A DNA stretch of 64,000 bases from Actinomycetes bacterium (GCA_016861045.1 BOKP01000001.1:1086384-1150383), one strand, 5' to 3'; shown: positions 16,785 to 25,154, counted from the stretch's first letter. The notes: generated from the sequence alone by a model not told the origin. A program made the numbers and translations.

Positions 16785-17363
16785 TCAGTTGTCGGGCCGG
16801 TAGGTGATCCCGTCGAGGAACCCGTACGTGGCGCAGTTGGCCGGAGCGATGCTGAACACCGACACAGTGCCGCTCGACAGGATCTCGACGTGGCCGACGC
16901 CGCCCGAGCAGCGGATCACGTAGCTGCGGTGCGTCGCCGGCCGGACGCCCTCCGGGAGCGTGAACACCGTCGCGCCGGTGCCGTTGTGGAGGCTGCCCTG
17001 GATGTTCACCACGCCGTCCTCGTCGACCCAATATCCCGGCTCCGACCAGGTAGCCGCAAACCGGCTCCAATTGTTCTGCAGCGTCGCCGGGGTGAACTGC
17101 GTCAGGCCCTTCTTCTGGTAGTCGGATGCAGGGCTGCCGCCGAGGCTGCTCGCGTCGTCGGCCAGGTTCACGTGCGAGTTGTTCACGTTCGCCTTCAGCT
17201 GCTTCGTCGCCTGCTTCTTGGCGATCTGCTTGACCTTCGACTTCGTCAGCTTCGGATAGATCGACCCGTCGTTGGCGGCGACCGCGGTTCCGACCACCGC
17301 GAACGCGATCGCCGCGACGGCGACGATCAGCGCCGGCGACGGCACCTTGCTGAGTGCTCTCAT
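16785..17363 (-). CDS. Exported protein with basic helical stalk
   Basis: 192 aa from ATG 17363, which has a strong GGGAGGAGAG site 7 nt upstream. The longer frame to 17516 lacks such a site. A signal sequence (about 10-32, ending in AANDGS) is followed by a Lys-rich helical segment (LTKSKVKQIAKKQATKQLKANV) and a short NSHVNLADDASSLGGSP region. A compact beta-rich C-terminal domain (about 90-190) holds two Cys (IRCSG and PANCA). This architecture, with signal peptide, 'KLTK..VK.IAKK' stalk and small C-terminal domain, recurs in surface proteins of Thermoleophilia as I remember it. Function unknown. A related architecture is at 48186-48884. Confidence 0.75.
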   Translation of the reverse strand: MRALSKVPSPALIVAVAAIAFAVVGTAVAANDGSIYPKLTKSKVKQIAKKQATKQLKANVNNSHVNLADDASSLGGSPASDYQKKGLTQFTPATLQNNWSRFAATWSEPGYWVDEDGVVNIQGSLHNGTGATVFTLPEGVRPATHRSYVIRCSGGVGHVEILSSGTVSVFSIAPANCATYGFLDGITYRPDN

Positions 17364-17447
17364 CGGCTTGACTCTCCTCCCGGGGGCCCCGTTCGGATCC
17401 GGGGCCTGCTCGCTTGACCGTCCCAGCCTGCCTTGAGCGCGCTCTGC

Positions 17448-17453
17448 TGTCAA
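17448..17453 (-). promoter_or_regulatory. Consensus -35 (TTGACA) upstream of exported protein gene
   Basis: On the minus strand TTGACA lies 84 nt before the ATG at 17363. No good -10 lies 17-18 nt downstream (AGGCTG is the closest), so this is only a partial promoter match. Confidence 0.25.
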
Positions 17454-17501
17454 GGGTCGCGCGAAAGCCTGGACGTTCGTCCGGGACCCGCCCCACAAAG
17501 C

Positions 17502-17528
17502 GAAAGCGCCCCACAAGGGGGCGCTCTC
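17502..17528 (-). terminator. Hairpin upstream of exported protein gene
   Basis: GAAAGCGCCCC pairs with GGGGCGCTCTC across a 5-nt loop (one mismatch). On the minus strand the stem is followed by GCTTTG, a weak T-run, so it could end or attenuate a short minus-strand transcript. It could also be part of a structured leader. Confidence 0.4.
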
Positions 17529-17547
17529 GGGTACAGGGAGGAGAGTT

Positions 17548-17613
17548 ATGTGTGTTGAGAGGGACCGGCCCTTGGGACGCCGCGATATGGGGCGGCGGCC
17601 GGCCGGTCTTTAA
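17548..17613 (+). CDS. Possible 21-residue leader peptide
   Basis: ATG preceded at 4 nt by AGGGAGGAG, one of the best ribosome binding sites in the window, and stopped by TAA 118 nt before tlyA. The peptide begins MCVERDRPLG and is basic. No homologue is recognised. It could be a translated leader, or chance. Confidence 0.2.
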   Translation: MCVERDRPLGRRDMGRRPAGL

Positions 17614-17717
17614 GCCTGCGGCCACTATACGAACACATGTCCGGCTTGTGTGTGAGTCCGGTCACACGCGGCCGGGAATTGGCCAACGGGCGCGCCGGGG
17701 CCGGCTCCGGCGGCCGT

Positions 17718-17723
17718 TACGGT
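17718..17723 (+). promoter_or_regulatory. -10-like TACGGT upstream of tlyA (leaderless)
   Basis: TACGGT ends 8 nt before the tlyA GTG, with no ribosome binding site between. Confidence 0.4.
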
Positions 17724-17731
17724 TCCGGGCC

Positions 17732-18511
17732 GTGGCCCGGTCCCGGCTCGACTCCCTGATCGCCGAACGCGGCCTGGCGCCGTCGCGGACCGCTGCCGCC
17801 GAGTCGATCCGGGCCGGCCTCGTGCGGATCGGTCGCGGCGGCGAGCGGGCCCTGAAGCCCGGCCAGACCGTGCCCGACGACATCGCGATCGAGATCGAGG
17901 CGGGGCGGCGCTACGTCTCCCGCGGCGGCCTCAAGCTCGAGGCGGCGCTCGACGCGCTCGCGGTCGACGTCGCCGGCCGCGACTGCCTCGACGTCGGCGC
18001 CTCGACCGGAGGGTTCACCGACTGCCTCCTGCAGCGGGGGGCGGCGCGGGTGATCGCTCTCGACGTCGGCAGCGGCCAGCTCGACTGGTCGCTGCGCAGC
18101 GACGAGCGCGTGACCGTGGTCGAGGGATGCAACGCGCGCGAGCTCGACCGGGCCGGGCTGCCGTTCCCGCCCGGGCTCGCGACGGTCGATGTCAGCTTCA
18201 TCTCACTGGCCAAGGTGCTCGGGCCGGTCGCCCGCTCGATCGCCGATGATGGGGAGGTGCTGGCGATGGTCAAACCGCAGTTCGAGCTCGGCCGCGGCCG
18301 GGTCAAAGGCGGCGTCGTCCGCGACCCGGCCGAGCGCCGCGAGGCGGTCGCCGCCGTCGTCGCGGCGGGAGCCGCCGCCGGGTTGGGCGCGCGCGCAGTC
18401 GCCGCCGCCGGGGTGCCGGGCCCGAAGGGCAACCGCGAGTACTTCGTCCGCTTCGCCCGCGGGACCGGCAGCGCCGGGATCGAGGACGCGATCGCGGAGG
18501 TCGTGACGTGA
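17732..18511 (+). CDS. tlyA: TlyA family rRNA 2'-O-methyltransferase / S4-domain protein
   Basis: 259 aa from GTG. Residues 1-60 form an S4 RNA-binding domain (RLDSLIAERGLAPSRTAAAESIRAGLVRIG). A short YVSRGGLKLEAAL linker leads into an FtsJ-like methyltransferase with the SAM motif LDVGASTGGFTDCLL (near 88-102) and VDVSFISL (near 152-159). In mycobacteria TlyA methylates 16S and 23S rRNA and its loss gives capreomycin resistance. In-frame upstream starts (from 17414) would add unrelated sequence. It overlaps nadK by 4 nt (GTGA), the same tlyA-nadK-recN order as in mycobacteria. Confidence 0.93.
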   Translation: MARSRLDSLIAERGLAPSRTAAAESIRAGLVRIGRGGERALKPGQTVPDDIAIEIEAGRRYVSRGGLKLEAALDALAVDVAGRDCLDVGASTGGFTDCLLQRGAARVIALDVGSGQLDWSLRSDERVTVVEGCNARELDRAGLPFPPGLATVDVSFISLAKVLGPVARSIADDGEVLAMVKPQFELGRGRVKGGVVRDPAERREAVAAVVAAGAAAGLGARAVAAAGVPGPKGNREYFVRFARGTGSAGIEDAIAEVVT

Positions 18512-19359
18512 GGCTGGTCTCCGTCCTCACCCACACCCGGCCGAGCAACACCGACCAGGCGCTCGTCGCCGCCGCAGCGGCGGCCGCGGAGGCCGGATGC
18601 GAGCTCGTCGTCGTCGAGCGGGAGCCCGATCGCGGGAGCGAGCGCGGCGGCGCCGAGGGGATCCGCTTCGCCGATGAGCTTCCCGCCGGGGCCGATCTCT
18701 GCCTGGCGCTCGGCGGCGACGGCACGATCCTCCGCGCGCTCCGCCACTATGCCGGCGCCGCAGTGCCGGTCTTCGGGATCAACTACGGCACGGTCGGGTT
18801 CCTCGCCGCCGCCGAGTCCGACGAGCTCGAGAGCGCGCTGCGGCGGGCGCTCGCCGGCGAGTTCGAGACGGTCGAGCTCCCCGGGCTCGAGATCGAGATC
18901 GGCGGCGCCGGCAAGATCGCCGTCAACGACGTCTCCTTCACCCGCCGGCCCCACCACCGCGTCGCCGAGCTCAGCTACAGCGTCGGCGGCCGCGAGGTCG
19001 GGCGCGTCCGCTGCGACGGCCTCGTCGCCGCCACCCCGGCCGGCTCGACCGGCTACAACCTCGCCAACAACGGCCCGATCCTCGCTTGGGGCGTCGAGGG
19101 CTACGTCGTCAGCTTCATCGCTCCACACACGCTCACCGCACGCGCGCTGGTCGTCGCCCCCGACGACGTCCTCCACGTGACCAACGTCGGCCACCGCGAC
19201 TCGGTCGACGTCGGGATCGACGGGATCGAGTCGGGCACGCTCGCCCCCGGCGAGGAGGTGACCGTCCGCTTCCGCGACAACCTCGCGCTTCTCGCGCAGT
19301 TCGAGGGCGAGACGTTCTACCGGCGGATACGCGAGAAGTTCGGCCGCCTCGCCCACTGA
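18508..19359 (+). CDS. nadK: NAD kinase
   Basis: 283 aa from GTG inside the tlyA stop. NAD kinase makes NADP from NAD and ATP. The catalytic GGDGT motif is at about 69-73, followed by a conserved GINYGTVGFLA (about 90-100), VNDVSF with the NAD-contacting Asn-Asp (about 138-143), and DGLVAATPAGSTGYNLA (about 170-186), the glycine-rich signature of the family. Length and motif spacing are complete. A 541-bp gap separates it from recN, unusual within this conserved group. Confidence 0.96.
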   Translation: MRLVSVLTHTRPSNTDQALVAAAAAAAEAGCELVVVEREPDRGSERGGAEGIRFADELPAGADLCLALGGDGTILRALRHYAGAAVPVFGINYGTVGFLAAAESDELESALRRALAGEFETVELPGLEIEIGGAGKIAVNDVSFTRRPHHRVAELSYSVGGREVGRVRCDGLVAATPAGSTGYNLANNGPILAWGVEGYVVSFIAPHTLTARALVVAPDDVLHVTNVGHRDSVDVGIDGIESGTLAPGEEVTVRFRDNLALLAQFEGETFYRRIREKFGRLAH

Positions 19360-19360
19360 C

Positions 19361-19413
19361 GGGCCGCGAGGCGCCTGCTCGGCGTCATCGCGGGCTCACG
19401 GCCGAAGGCCGCT
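19361..19413 (+). repeat. Direct repeat A, copy 1 (53 bp)
   Basis: Starts GGGCCGCGAGGCGCC and ends CCGAAGGCCGCT. It recurs 98 bp later with a one-base insertion, and it lies 2 nt after the nadK stop. Confidence 0.8.
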
Positions 19414-19458
19414 ACGCCCTGCTCTTCCTTGATCTGACGCCTCGCGACCTCGTCAGGT

Positions 19459-19512
19459 GGGCCGCGAGGCGCCTGCTCGGCGTCATCGCGGGGCTCACGG
19501 CCGAAGGCCGCT
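19459..19512 (+). repeat. Direct repeat A, copy 2 (54 bp)
   Basis: Same as copy 1 apart from one extra G (GCGGGG against GCGGG). The intervening sequence contains CGCCTCGCG, an inverted partner of CGCGAGGCG in the repeat, so a hairpin between repeat and spacer is possible. Confidence 0.8.
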
Positions 19513-19900
19513 TCTCCGGCCCCGCCGTCGATCCGCGGCTCGCGGCTCCGTCGGACCCCGCCGGGCCGCGGCTCGCGGGCCCGGCGTCGCCGGTCGGCTC
19601 GCGGCCCGAGGCCGTACCCCCGACGAGCGGGCGCTTTCGTGGCACTCGGCGCCGGGCGGCGATCGAGATCCACGAATGGGTCCCTATTTGCCCCGTTCGT
19701 GACGATCGAGCCGTCCGGCCGCCCGAGATCCGCGAAAGCGCGCCGCGATCGTCGCTTCGGGCGATGGGGTCCCCACGGGACGGGCCCGGCACGTCCGGAC
19801 GAGCCGTTCGGTGCCGATCGACCGCCGGAATCGGAGACCTCGGCTCGCAGGAGTCGTCTCGCCGCCCGATCCGTCGGCGGCGCTTGCTACCCATCGGCCC

Positions 19901-21574
19901 GTGCTGCGCGAGCTGCGGATCGAGAACCTGCTCCTGATCGAGCGCGCCGAGCTCCGCCTCGGCCCGGGGCTGAACGTGATCACGGGCGAGACGGGGGCGG
20001 GCAAGACCGTCCTCGCCCGCTCGCTAGACCTGCTGACGGGCGGACGGCCGAGGAGCGGGATCGTGCGGCCCGGCGCCGAGGAGGCCTGGGTCGAGGGGAC
20101 CTTCGAGCTGCCGGCGGAGCTTCGCGACGACCCCGAGCTGGCCGAGTTGATGGAGCGCCTGCCGGAAGGCGACGAGGTGGTGTTGGCGAGGCGCGTCGGC
20201 GCCGGCTCCGGGCGCTCGTCGGCGTTCGTCGCCGGCCGGACGGCCTCCGCCGGCGATCTGCGTGCGCTCGGGTCGCGGCTGCTCGCCTTCTACGGCCAGC
20301 ACGAGCACCGGAAGCTGACCCTGGCCGCCGCGCAGCGCGGGATCCTCGACGGCTTCGGCGGTCACGGGGACCTGCTCGCCTCCTACCGCGCCGCGCACGG
20401 CGAGGTGACGGCGCTCGCTCGCGAGCGCGACGAGCTCCACGCCCGCGAGGGGGCGCGCGAGCGCGACATCGACCTGCTCCGCTTCGAGCTCGCCGAGATC
20501 GACGCGGCCGCGATCGATCCCGGCGCGGTCGACGGGCTGGCCGCCGAGCGCGACCGCCTCCGTCACGCCGAGTCGCTTCGCGCCGGGGCCGGGGCGGCGC
20601 TGGCCGCGATCGCCGGCGGGGAGGAGGAGGCCGGGTCGGCGGGCCTGCTGGCCGAGGCCGAGGCGGCGCTCGCGGGCGGCACCGGGGTCGACCCTGCCCT
20701 GGCGCCCCTGCACGGGCGCGCCGCGGCCGCGGCGCTGGAGCTCGCCGACCTCGCTGCGGACCTGCGCTCCTACCTGGACGCCCTCGCGTCCGACCCGGCG
20801 CGGCTCGAGGAGGTCGAGGCGCGGCTGGCCGAGGTCGACCGCCTCGCCCGCAAGCACGGCGGCGACGTCGCGGCCGTGCTCGCCCACGCCGGGCGCTGCC
20901 GGGCCGAGCTCGAGCGGCTCGAGGGCGCGGCCGAGCGCGGGGCCGGGCTCGACACCGCCCTGACCGCCGCCGAGGCCCGGCGCGACGAGCTCGGGAGGCG
21001 CCTCTCGAAGGCGCGTTCGGCGGCGGCGCCGAGGCTCCGCGAACGGGTCGAGTCGGAGCTCGCCGGCCTCGCGATGGAGGGCGCCCGGATCGAGGTCGCG
21101 CTCGAGCCGGCGGCCGACGGATACGGCCCGGGCGGCCGCGAGACGGTCGAGCTGCGCGTCGCCGCGAACCCGGGGATGCCGATCGCGCCGTTGAGCGAGG
21201 TCGCTTCCGGCGGCGAGCTCTCGCGGGTGATGCTGGCGCTGGTGGAGGCGGGTGCCGGCGGTGAGGTGGGGACGCTGGCCTTCGACGAGATCGACGCCGG
21301 CGTCGGTGGCAAGGTGGCGCGCCGGGTCGGCGAGCGGCTGCGCGCGCTCGGGGCGTCCCGGCAGGTCGTCTGCATCACCCACCTCGCGCAGGTGGCCGCG
21401 CTCGCGAGCACCCACTTCCGCGTCGTCAAGGAGTCGGCGGGCGATGCGGCCGTGGCCCGCGTCGACGCCGTCTGTGACGAGGCGCGCGAGGAGGAGATCG
21501 TCCGCATGCTCGGCGCCGAGGGCGACGACGAGGCGGCCGGCCGGCACGCGCAGGAGCTGCTCGCTGCCGCATAG
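19901..21574 (+). CDS. recN: DNA repair protein RecN
   Basis: 557 aa from GTG 19901, which gives the family N-terminus LRELRIENLLLIERAEL. A longer in-frame start at 19811 adds unrelated residues. RecN is an SMC-like ATPase of double-strand-break repair. Walker A GETGAGKT lies at about 30-37. A long Ala/Glu/Arg coiled-coil arm pair runs from about 150 to 390. The ABC signature region LSEVASGGELSRVMLAL is at about 430-446 and Walker B is TLAFDEIDAGVGG (about 460-472). The final D-loop and switch region (QVVCITHLAQVAALA) is intact. Confidence 0.95.
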   Translation: MLRELRIENLLLIERAELRLGPGLNVITGETGAGKTVLARSLDLLTGGRPRSGIVRPGAEEAWVEGTFELPAELRDDPELAELMERLPEGDEVVLARRVGAGSGRSSAFVAGRTASAGDLRALGSRLLAFYGQHEHRKLTLAAAQRGILDGFGGHGDLLASYRAAHGEVTALARERDELHAREGARERDIDLLRFELAEIDAAAIDPGAVDGLAAERDRLRHAESLRAGAGAALAAIAGGEEEAGSAGLLAEAEAALAGGTGVDPALAPLHGRAAAAALELADLAADLRSYLDALASDPARLEEVEARLAEVDRLARKHGGDVAAVLAHAGRCRAELERLEGAAERGAGLDTALTAAEARRDELGRRLSKARSAAAPRLRERVESELAGLAMEGARIEVALEPAADGYGPGGRETVELRVAANPGMPIAPLSEVASGGELSRVMLALVEAGAGGEVGTLAFDEIDAGVGGKVARRVGERLRALGASRQVVCITHLAQVAALASTHFRVVKESAGDAAVARVDAVCDEAREEEIVRMLGAEGDDEAAGRHAQELLAAA

Positions 21575-21576
21575 CC

Positions 21577-21582
21577 GATAAT
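21577..21582 (+). promoter_or_regulatory. -10-like GATAAT upstream of steA
   Basis: GATAAT ends 8 nt before the steA ATG, matching the leaderless spacing of other genes here. It follows directly on the recN stop. Confidence 0.35.
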
Positions 21583-21590
21583 CGGTTCCG

Positions 21591-22784
21591 ATGAGCTCGG
21601 GTGGGAGGCTTCGTGCGCTGCTCGCTCGGCACCCCAGGGCCGAGGTCGATACCGACCCCGAGCGGACGATCGTCGGTCCGGTCCGGCTCGGCAAGCGCAC
21701 CAAGGACCTCGTCAAGCGGCTCGAGCTCGGCGAGATCGCGGTCATCGACCATGCCGACCTCGACCGGATCGCCGCCGAGGACCTCGCCGCCGCCGGCGTC
21801 GCCGCCGCCGTCAACGTCGCGCCGTTCTCCACCGGCCGCTATCCGAACGTCGGCCCGCTGCTGCTCGCCCGCGCCGGCGTCGTCCTCATCGAGGCCGAGG
21901 GCGCGCCGCTGTTCGAGACGCTCGATCGCGGTGACGTCATCGAGCTCGCCGGTGGCGAGCTGCGGATGGGAGGGGTCCGCATCGCCGCCGGCCGGCGTCC
22001 GTCGATCGCCGAGCTCGAGGAGCGGCTCGCCGCCCAGCGGGCCCGGGTCGACACCGCGATCGCCGCCTTCGCGACGAACACGATCGAGCACGTCCGCGAG
22101 GAGAGCGGCCTGCTCTCGGGGGAGATCGCCCTGCCTCCGACGCGGACGCGCTTCGACGGCCGTCAGGTGCTGATCGTCGTCCGCGGCCCCCGCTACCGCG
22201 AGGACCTCGCCGCCCTCAACGCCTACATCCGCGACGTCCGGCCCCTGATCATCGGGGTCGACGGCGGCGCCGACGCCGTCCTCGCGGCGGGCCTGAGGCC
22301 CGATGTCATCCTTGGCGACATGGACAGCGCCACCGATCGGGCGCTGCGGTCGGGGGCGGAGCTGATCGTCCACGCGTACCCTGACGGGCGCGCGCCGGGC
22401 CGCGAGCGCGTGGAGCAGGCGGGGCTCGAGCACCTCGTGATTCCCGCCCCCGGCACGAGCCAGGACGTCGCGATGCTGCTCGCCCACGAGAAGGGGGCCC
22501 AGCTCATCGTCATGGTCGGCGCCCACTTCAACCTCACCGAGTTCCTCGACAAGAACCGGGCCGGCATGTCTTCGACGTTCCTGACCCGCCTCCGCGTCGG
22601 CGAGACGCTCGTCGACGCCAAGGGCGTGAGCCGTCTCTACCGGCCCGGCATCGGCGCCCCCGGCATCGCCCTGTTCGCGCTCGCGTTCGTCCTGGTGATC
22701 GCCGCCGTCGTCATCGCCTCGCCCGGGATCGACAACGTCTTCGAGCTCCTCTGGATCAAGGTCAGGGATGCGTTCGGTGGCTGA
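21591..22784 (+). CDS. steA: SteA-like membrane protein (thiamin pyrophosphokinase-like fold)
   Basis: 397 aa. The N-terminal half contains RLGKRTKDLVKRL and AAVNVAPFSTGRYPN. The middle is a thiamin-pyrophosphokinase-like catalytic fold (LIIGVDGGADAVL, PDVILGDMDS). One C-terminal membrane helix (about 360-380) precedes a short cytosolic tail. This is the layout of actinobacterial SteA (the Rv1697 family), which with its partner SteB acts at the septum and affects cell separation in Corynebacterium. Most kinase catalytic residues are not preserved, so enzyme activity is doubtful. The next gene is the expected SteB/MctB partner. Confidence 0.88.
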   Translation: MSSGGRLRALLARHPRAEVDTDPERTIVGPVRLGKRTKDLVKRLELGEIAVIDHADLDRIAAEDLAAAGVAAAVNVAPFSTGRYPNVGPLLLARAGVVLIEAEGAPLFETLDRGDVIELAGGELRMGGVRIAAGRRPSIAELEERLAAQRARVDTAIAAFATNTIEHVREESGLLSGEIALPPTRTRFDGRQVLIVVRGPRYREDLAALNAYIRDVRPLIIGVDGGADAVLAAGLRPDVILGDMDSATDRALRSGAELIVHAYPDGRAPGRERVEQAGLEHLVIPAPGTSQDVAMLLAHEKGAQLIVMVGAHFNLTEFLDKNRAGMSSTFLTRLRVGETLVDAKGVSRLYRPGIGAPGIALFALAFVLVIAAVVIASPGIDNVFELLWIKVRDAFGG

Positions 22785-22822
22785 GATCACCGCACCGCCG
22801 CGCCTGCGAGCCTTCTGCAGTC

Positions 22823-23695
22823 ATGGGATATAGCGGCCGCTATCACGCCGCCTCGCTGGCGGCGGTGTTCATCGCGCTCGCGGTCGGCATCCTGATCGGG
22901 ATCGGTCTCGCCGACGACGTCGTCTCGAGCGCGTCCGAGGAGCTCGAGGCGAGCCTCCGATCCGACCTCAAGGCTGCGCAGGGGGAGGCCGAGGAGCTCC
23001 GCGGGGCGCTCGAACGAAGCGACAAGTTCGGCCAGCAGATCCTCGCCGAGGTGCTCGCCGGCCGCCTCGTCGGCAGGCGCGTGGCCCTGGTCGAGCTCGG
23101 CGGCGCCGACGCCGAGCTGACCACGGCCGCCCGCGACGCGGTCGAGGCCGCGGACGGCAGGCTCGCCGCGGTCGCAGAGGTCGCGCTTCCGCCCGACGAG
23201 GAGGCGCTCCTCGACGACCTTCCCGGCCGCTACGCGCGGCTCCGGCTCGACGGCGATCCGCTCGCGGCGATCGGCCGCGCGGTCGGCCGCCAGCTCTCCG
23301 GCGGCGGGCCCCTGATCGACGCGCTCGCGCCCGACCTCTTCACGCGGTTCAGCGGCAACCTGCGCGGGGTCGACGCGATCGTCATCACCCGGAGCCCGCC
23401 CGAGGACCTCGCCGGCGCCGAGCGCGACGCCGCCGACGGCTTCGAGAACGCCCTGCTCGGCTCGGTCGCCGGCCCGAGCGCCGATGTCGCCGGGGCCGAG
23501 CTGACGACGACCGACCCGAGCACGCTCGGGCCGATCATCGAGGCGGGGATCCCGACCGTCGACCATCTCGACCTGCCGGCCGGGAAGGTCGGCCTCGTCT
23601 ACGAGCTGACCGGCGTCGACGGGAACTTCGGGGTCAAGGAGGAGGCCCGCGGCTACCTGCCCGACTTCGGCCGCCCGCCGGCCGGCCAGCCGTGA
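22823..23695 (+). CDS. mctB: MctB/SteB family membrane protein
   Basis: 290 aa from ATG. It begins with GYSGRYHAASLAAVFIALAVG, the conserved N-terminus and single membrane helix of the MctB (Rv1698) family, followed by a coiled coil (about 35-70) and an extracytoplasmic domain. In Mycobacterium it was described as an outer-membrane copper-transport protein, while in Corynebacterium the same family is SteB, partner of SteA. The order here (recN-steA-this gene) equals the mycobacterial order. A septum role is the more cautious reading. Its stop overlaps the next GTG by 4 nt. Confidence 0.88.
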   Translation: MGYSGRYHAASLAAVFIALAVGILIGIGLADDVVSSASEELEASLRSDLKAAQGEAEELRGALERSDKFGQQILAEVLAGRLVGRRVALVELGGADAELTTAARDAVEAADGRLAAVAEVALPPDEEALLDDLPGRYARLRLDGDPLAAIGRAVGRQLSGGGPLIDALAPDLFTRFSGNLRGVDAIVITRSPPEDLAGAERDAADGFENALLGSVAGPSADVAGAELTTTDPSTLGPIIEAGIPTVDHLDLPAGKVGLVYELTGVDGNFGVKEEARGYLPDFGRPPAGQP

Positions 23696-24552
23696 CGATC
23701 GCCGGGCTCGCCCTCTCGACGCTCCTGGCGCTCTGGCTCCTGCCCGCCTGGACGGCCGACATGCTGCGGACCGGCCTGGCCCGCGAGAACTGGCGCGGTC
23801 GCGCGGTCGCCTTCCCCGCCGGCGCGCTCGCGATCTCGGTGTCGGTGATCGCTCTCGCCCCGCTCGCGGTCCTCAACGACCGCGCCGACCTCGACCTGCT
23901 CGAGCCCGACCTCGCGCGCTGGGCGACCTACGTTCTCGGGATCGCGCTGCTCGGCCTGCTCGACGACGTCCTCGGCCGCGGCGCCGCCGGCGACACCGCG
24001 CGCGGCTGGCGCGGCCACGCCCGCGCGGTGCTGGCCGGGCGGCTTTCGACCGGGGCGATCAAGGCGGCCGGGGCGTTCGGCCTCGCCGCCTTCGCCGTCT
24101 CCGGGCTCGGCCGCGAGTGGCCCGGATACCTCGCCGACCTGGCGTTGCTGTTGCTCGTCACCAACCTCTTCAACCTGCTCGACCTGCGACCCGGGCGGGT
24201 CGAGAAGGCGCTCGCGATCGTGCTCGCCGGGGTCTGCCTCGGCGCCTGGACGGTCTTTCCGCTGCAGCTCCTCGGCGTCTTCATCGGGCCGCTCCTGGTC
24301 GGGGCGGCGCTGACGCTGCGCGAGCGGGCGATGCTCGGGGACTGCGGCGCCAACCTCGCCGGCGCCGTCGCCGGGGTGGCGCTGTTCGCGGCGCTCGGCA
24401 CCGAGGCGCGCCTGGTCGCGCTGGCGGTGGTCGCCCTGCTCACCGTCTACGGAGAGTTCCGCTCGATCTCGTCCGCGATCGAGCGGGTCCCGCCGCTCCG
24501 GGCGCTCGACCGGATCGGGCGGCTGCCGGTGCCGGGCGGGCGGCAGCGGTAG
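23692..24552 (+). CDS. MraY/WecA-like glycosyl-1-phosphate transferase family membrane protein
   Basis: 286 aa, about nine to ten hydrophobic segments. Motifs align with the polyprenyl-phosphate sugar-1-phosphate transferase superfamily: GLLDDVLG for the Asp-rich loop (about 82-89), NLFNLLDLRPGR for the NxxxxDGxxG loop (about 160-171) and MLGDCGANLAG for the MGDxGS loop (about 217-227). It lacks the DG pair of canonical MraY, so the sugar and even catalysis are uncertain. It is translationally coupled to the MctB/SteB-like gene. An envelope role linked to septum proteins is plausible. In mycobacteria this slot is empty and pyrG follows directly. Confidence 0.72.
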   Translation: MTIAGLALSTLLALWLLPAWTADMLRTGLARENWRGRAVAFPAGALAISVSVIALAPLAVLNDRADLDLLEPDLARWATYVLGIALLGLLDDVLGRGAAGDTARGWRGHARAVLAGRLSTGAIKAAGAFGLAAFAVSGLGREWPGYLADLALLLLVTNLFNLLDLRPGRVEKALAIVLAGVCLGAWTVFPLQLLGVFIGPLLVGAALTLRERAMLGDCGANLAGAVAGVALFAALGTEARLVALAVVALLTVYGEFRSISSAIERVPPLRALDRIGRLPVPGGRQR

Positions 24553-24580
24553 GCGGCGGGGGACCCGGGGGAGCTCGCCG

Positions 24581-25054
24581 TCAGCCGGCGTCCCGCCGGG
24601 CCTCCTCGGCGAGCTTGGCGTAGTCGACCCGCTCCTCGAAGCGGGGGAGCCCGTCGTCGGGCACCGGCGCCCACGCCGGCGCGTAGGCGGTGAACTGGTG
24701 GAAGGCGGGGCGGACGCCGGGATCCTCGTCGAAGCCGCCCATCCGCATCCCGATCAGCGAATCGTCCTCGGGATTGGTCGTGAACAGCGCCGAGCCGCAT
24801 TCGCCGCAGAAGTGCTTGTGCCAGCCGGTCTCCGGCCGCCAGGCTGAGATCGAGCCCTCGCCGGCGGTGATCGTGAACGTGTCGGCCCGCGCCAGCGCGG
24901 TCATCGAGACCGAGGTCCCGGTTCGGCGCCGGCACCGCGTGCAGTGGCAGTAGGCGCACCCGATCGGCAGCTCCGAGAGCTCCCAGCGGACGGCGCCGCA
25001 GCCGCAGCCGCCGGTCAGCGGCGTCGCCGTCGGCGGGTCGGCCTCGCTGCCCAT
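24581..25054 (-). CDS. GFA/CENP-V family zinc protein
   Basis: 157 aa, minus strand, ATG 25054. The GTG at 25066 is possible but overlaps the promoter-like TAGTGT. Zinc ligands of the GFA fold are present in order: CGCGA (about 17-21), CAYCHCTRC (about 34-42) and HFCGECGSALF (about 81-91). Related proteins include the glutathione-dependent formaldehyde-activating enzyme and CENP-V. Most bacterial members are of unknown function, and a glutathione role is unlikely in an actinobacterium. It faces the preceding operon and is divergent from pyrG. It is absent between these genes in mycobacteria. Confidence 0.85.
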   Translation of the reverse strand: MGSEADPPTATPLTGGCGCGAVRWELSELPIGCAYCHCTRCRRRTGTSVSMTALARADTFTITAGEGSISAWRPETGWHKHFCGECGSALFTTNPEDDSLIGMRMGGFDEDPGVRPAFHQFTAYAPAWAPVPDDGLPRFEERVDYAKLAEEARRDAG

Positions 25055-25062
25055 GGCCACCC

Positions 25063-25068
25063 ACACTA
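25063..25068 (-). promoter_or_regulatory. -10-like TAGTGT upstream of GFA gene
   Basis: On the minus strand TAGTGT ends 8 nt before ATG 25054, supporting that start and a leaderless transcript. Confidence 0.35.
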
Positions 25069-25148
25069 CCTCGGTGGCGGCGCCCGCAACACGCGGATTC
25101 CCGGCCGGCGGGGCCGGGCGGCGTCCCCGCTTCCGTCCCCTCGCCCAC

Positions 25149-25154
25149 TAGACT
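25149..25154 (+). promoter_or_regulatory. -10-like TAGACT upstream of pyrG
   Basis: TAGACT lies 23 nt before ATG 25178 and 11 nt before an in-frame TTG at 25166. It could serve either start. Confidence 0.35.

Larger units (their letters stand above)
17364..17731. other. Divergent 368-bp intergenic region with hairpin and possible leader ORF
   Basis: Lies between the exported-protein gene (minus) and tlyA (plus). It holds a minus-strand TTGACA (17448-17453), a strong hairpin (17502-17528), a plus-strand AGGGAGGAG site (17535-17543) followed by a 21-codon ORF (17548-17613), a minus-strand TATAGT (17629-17624) and the tlyA -10-like box. No tRNA or known riboswitch was recognised. Confidence 0.5.
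19360..19900. other. 541-bp region without a supported gene between nadK and recN
   Basis: No ORF here has a credible start, length and family pattern. It contains two direct copies of a 53/54-bp sequence (19361 and 19459), then G/C-rich low-complexity sequence. Long ORFs in several frames are composition artefacts. Confidence 0.55.

Noticed and set aside
16350..17417. 355-codon plus-strand ORF over the two exported-protein genes
   Set aside because: Low-complexity Pro/Ala sequence then His/Arg/Asp-rich sequence without a fold. The minus-strand readings have signal peptides and a strong ribosome binding site.
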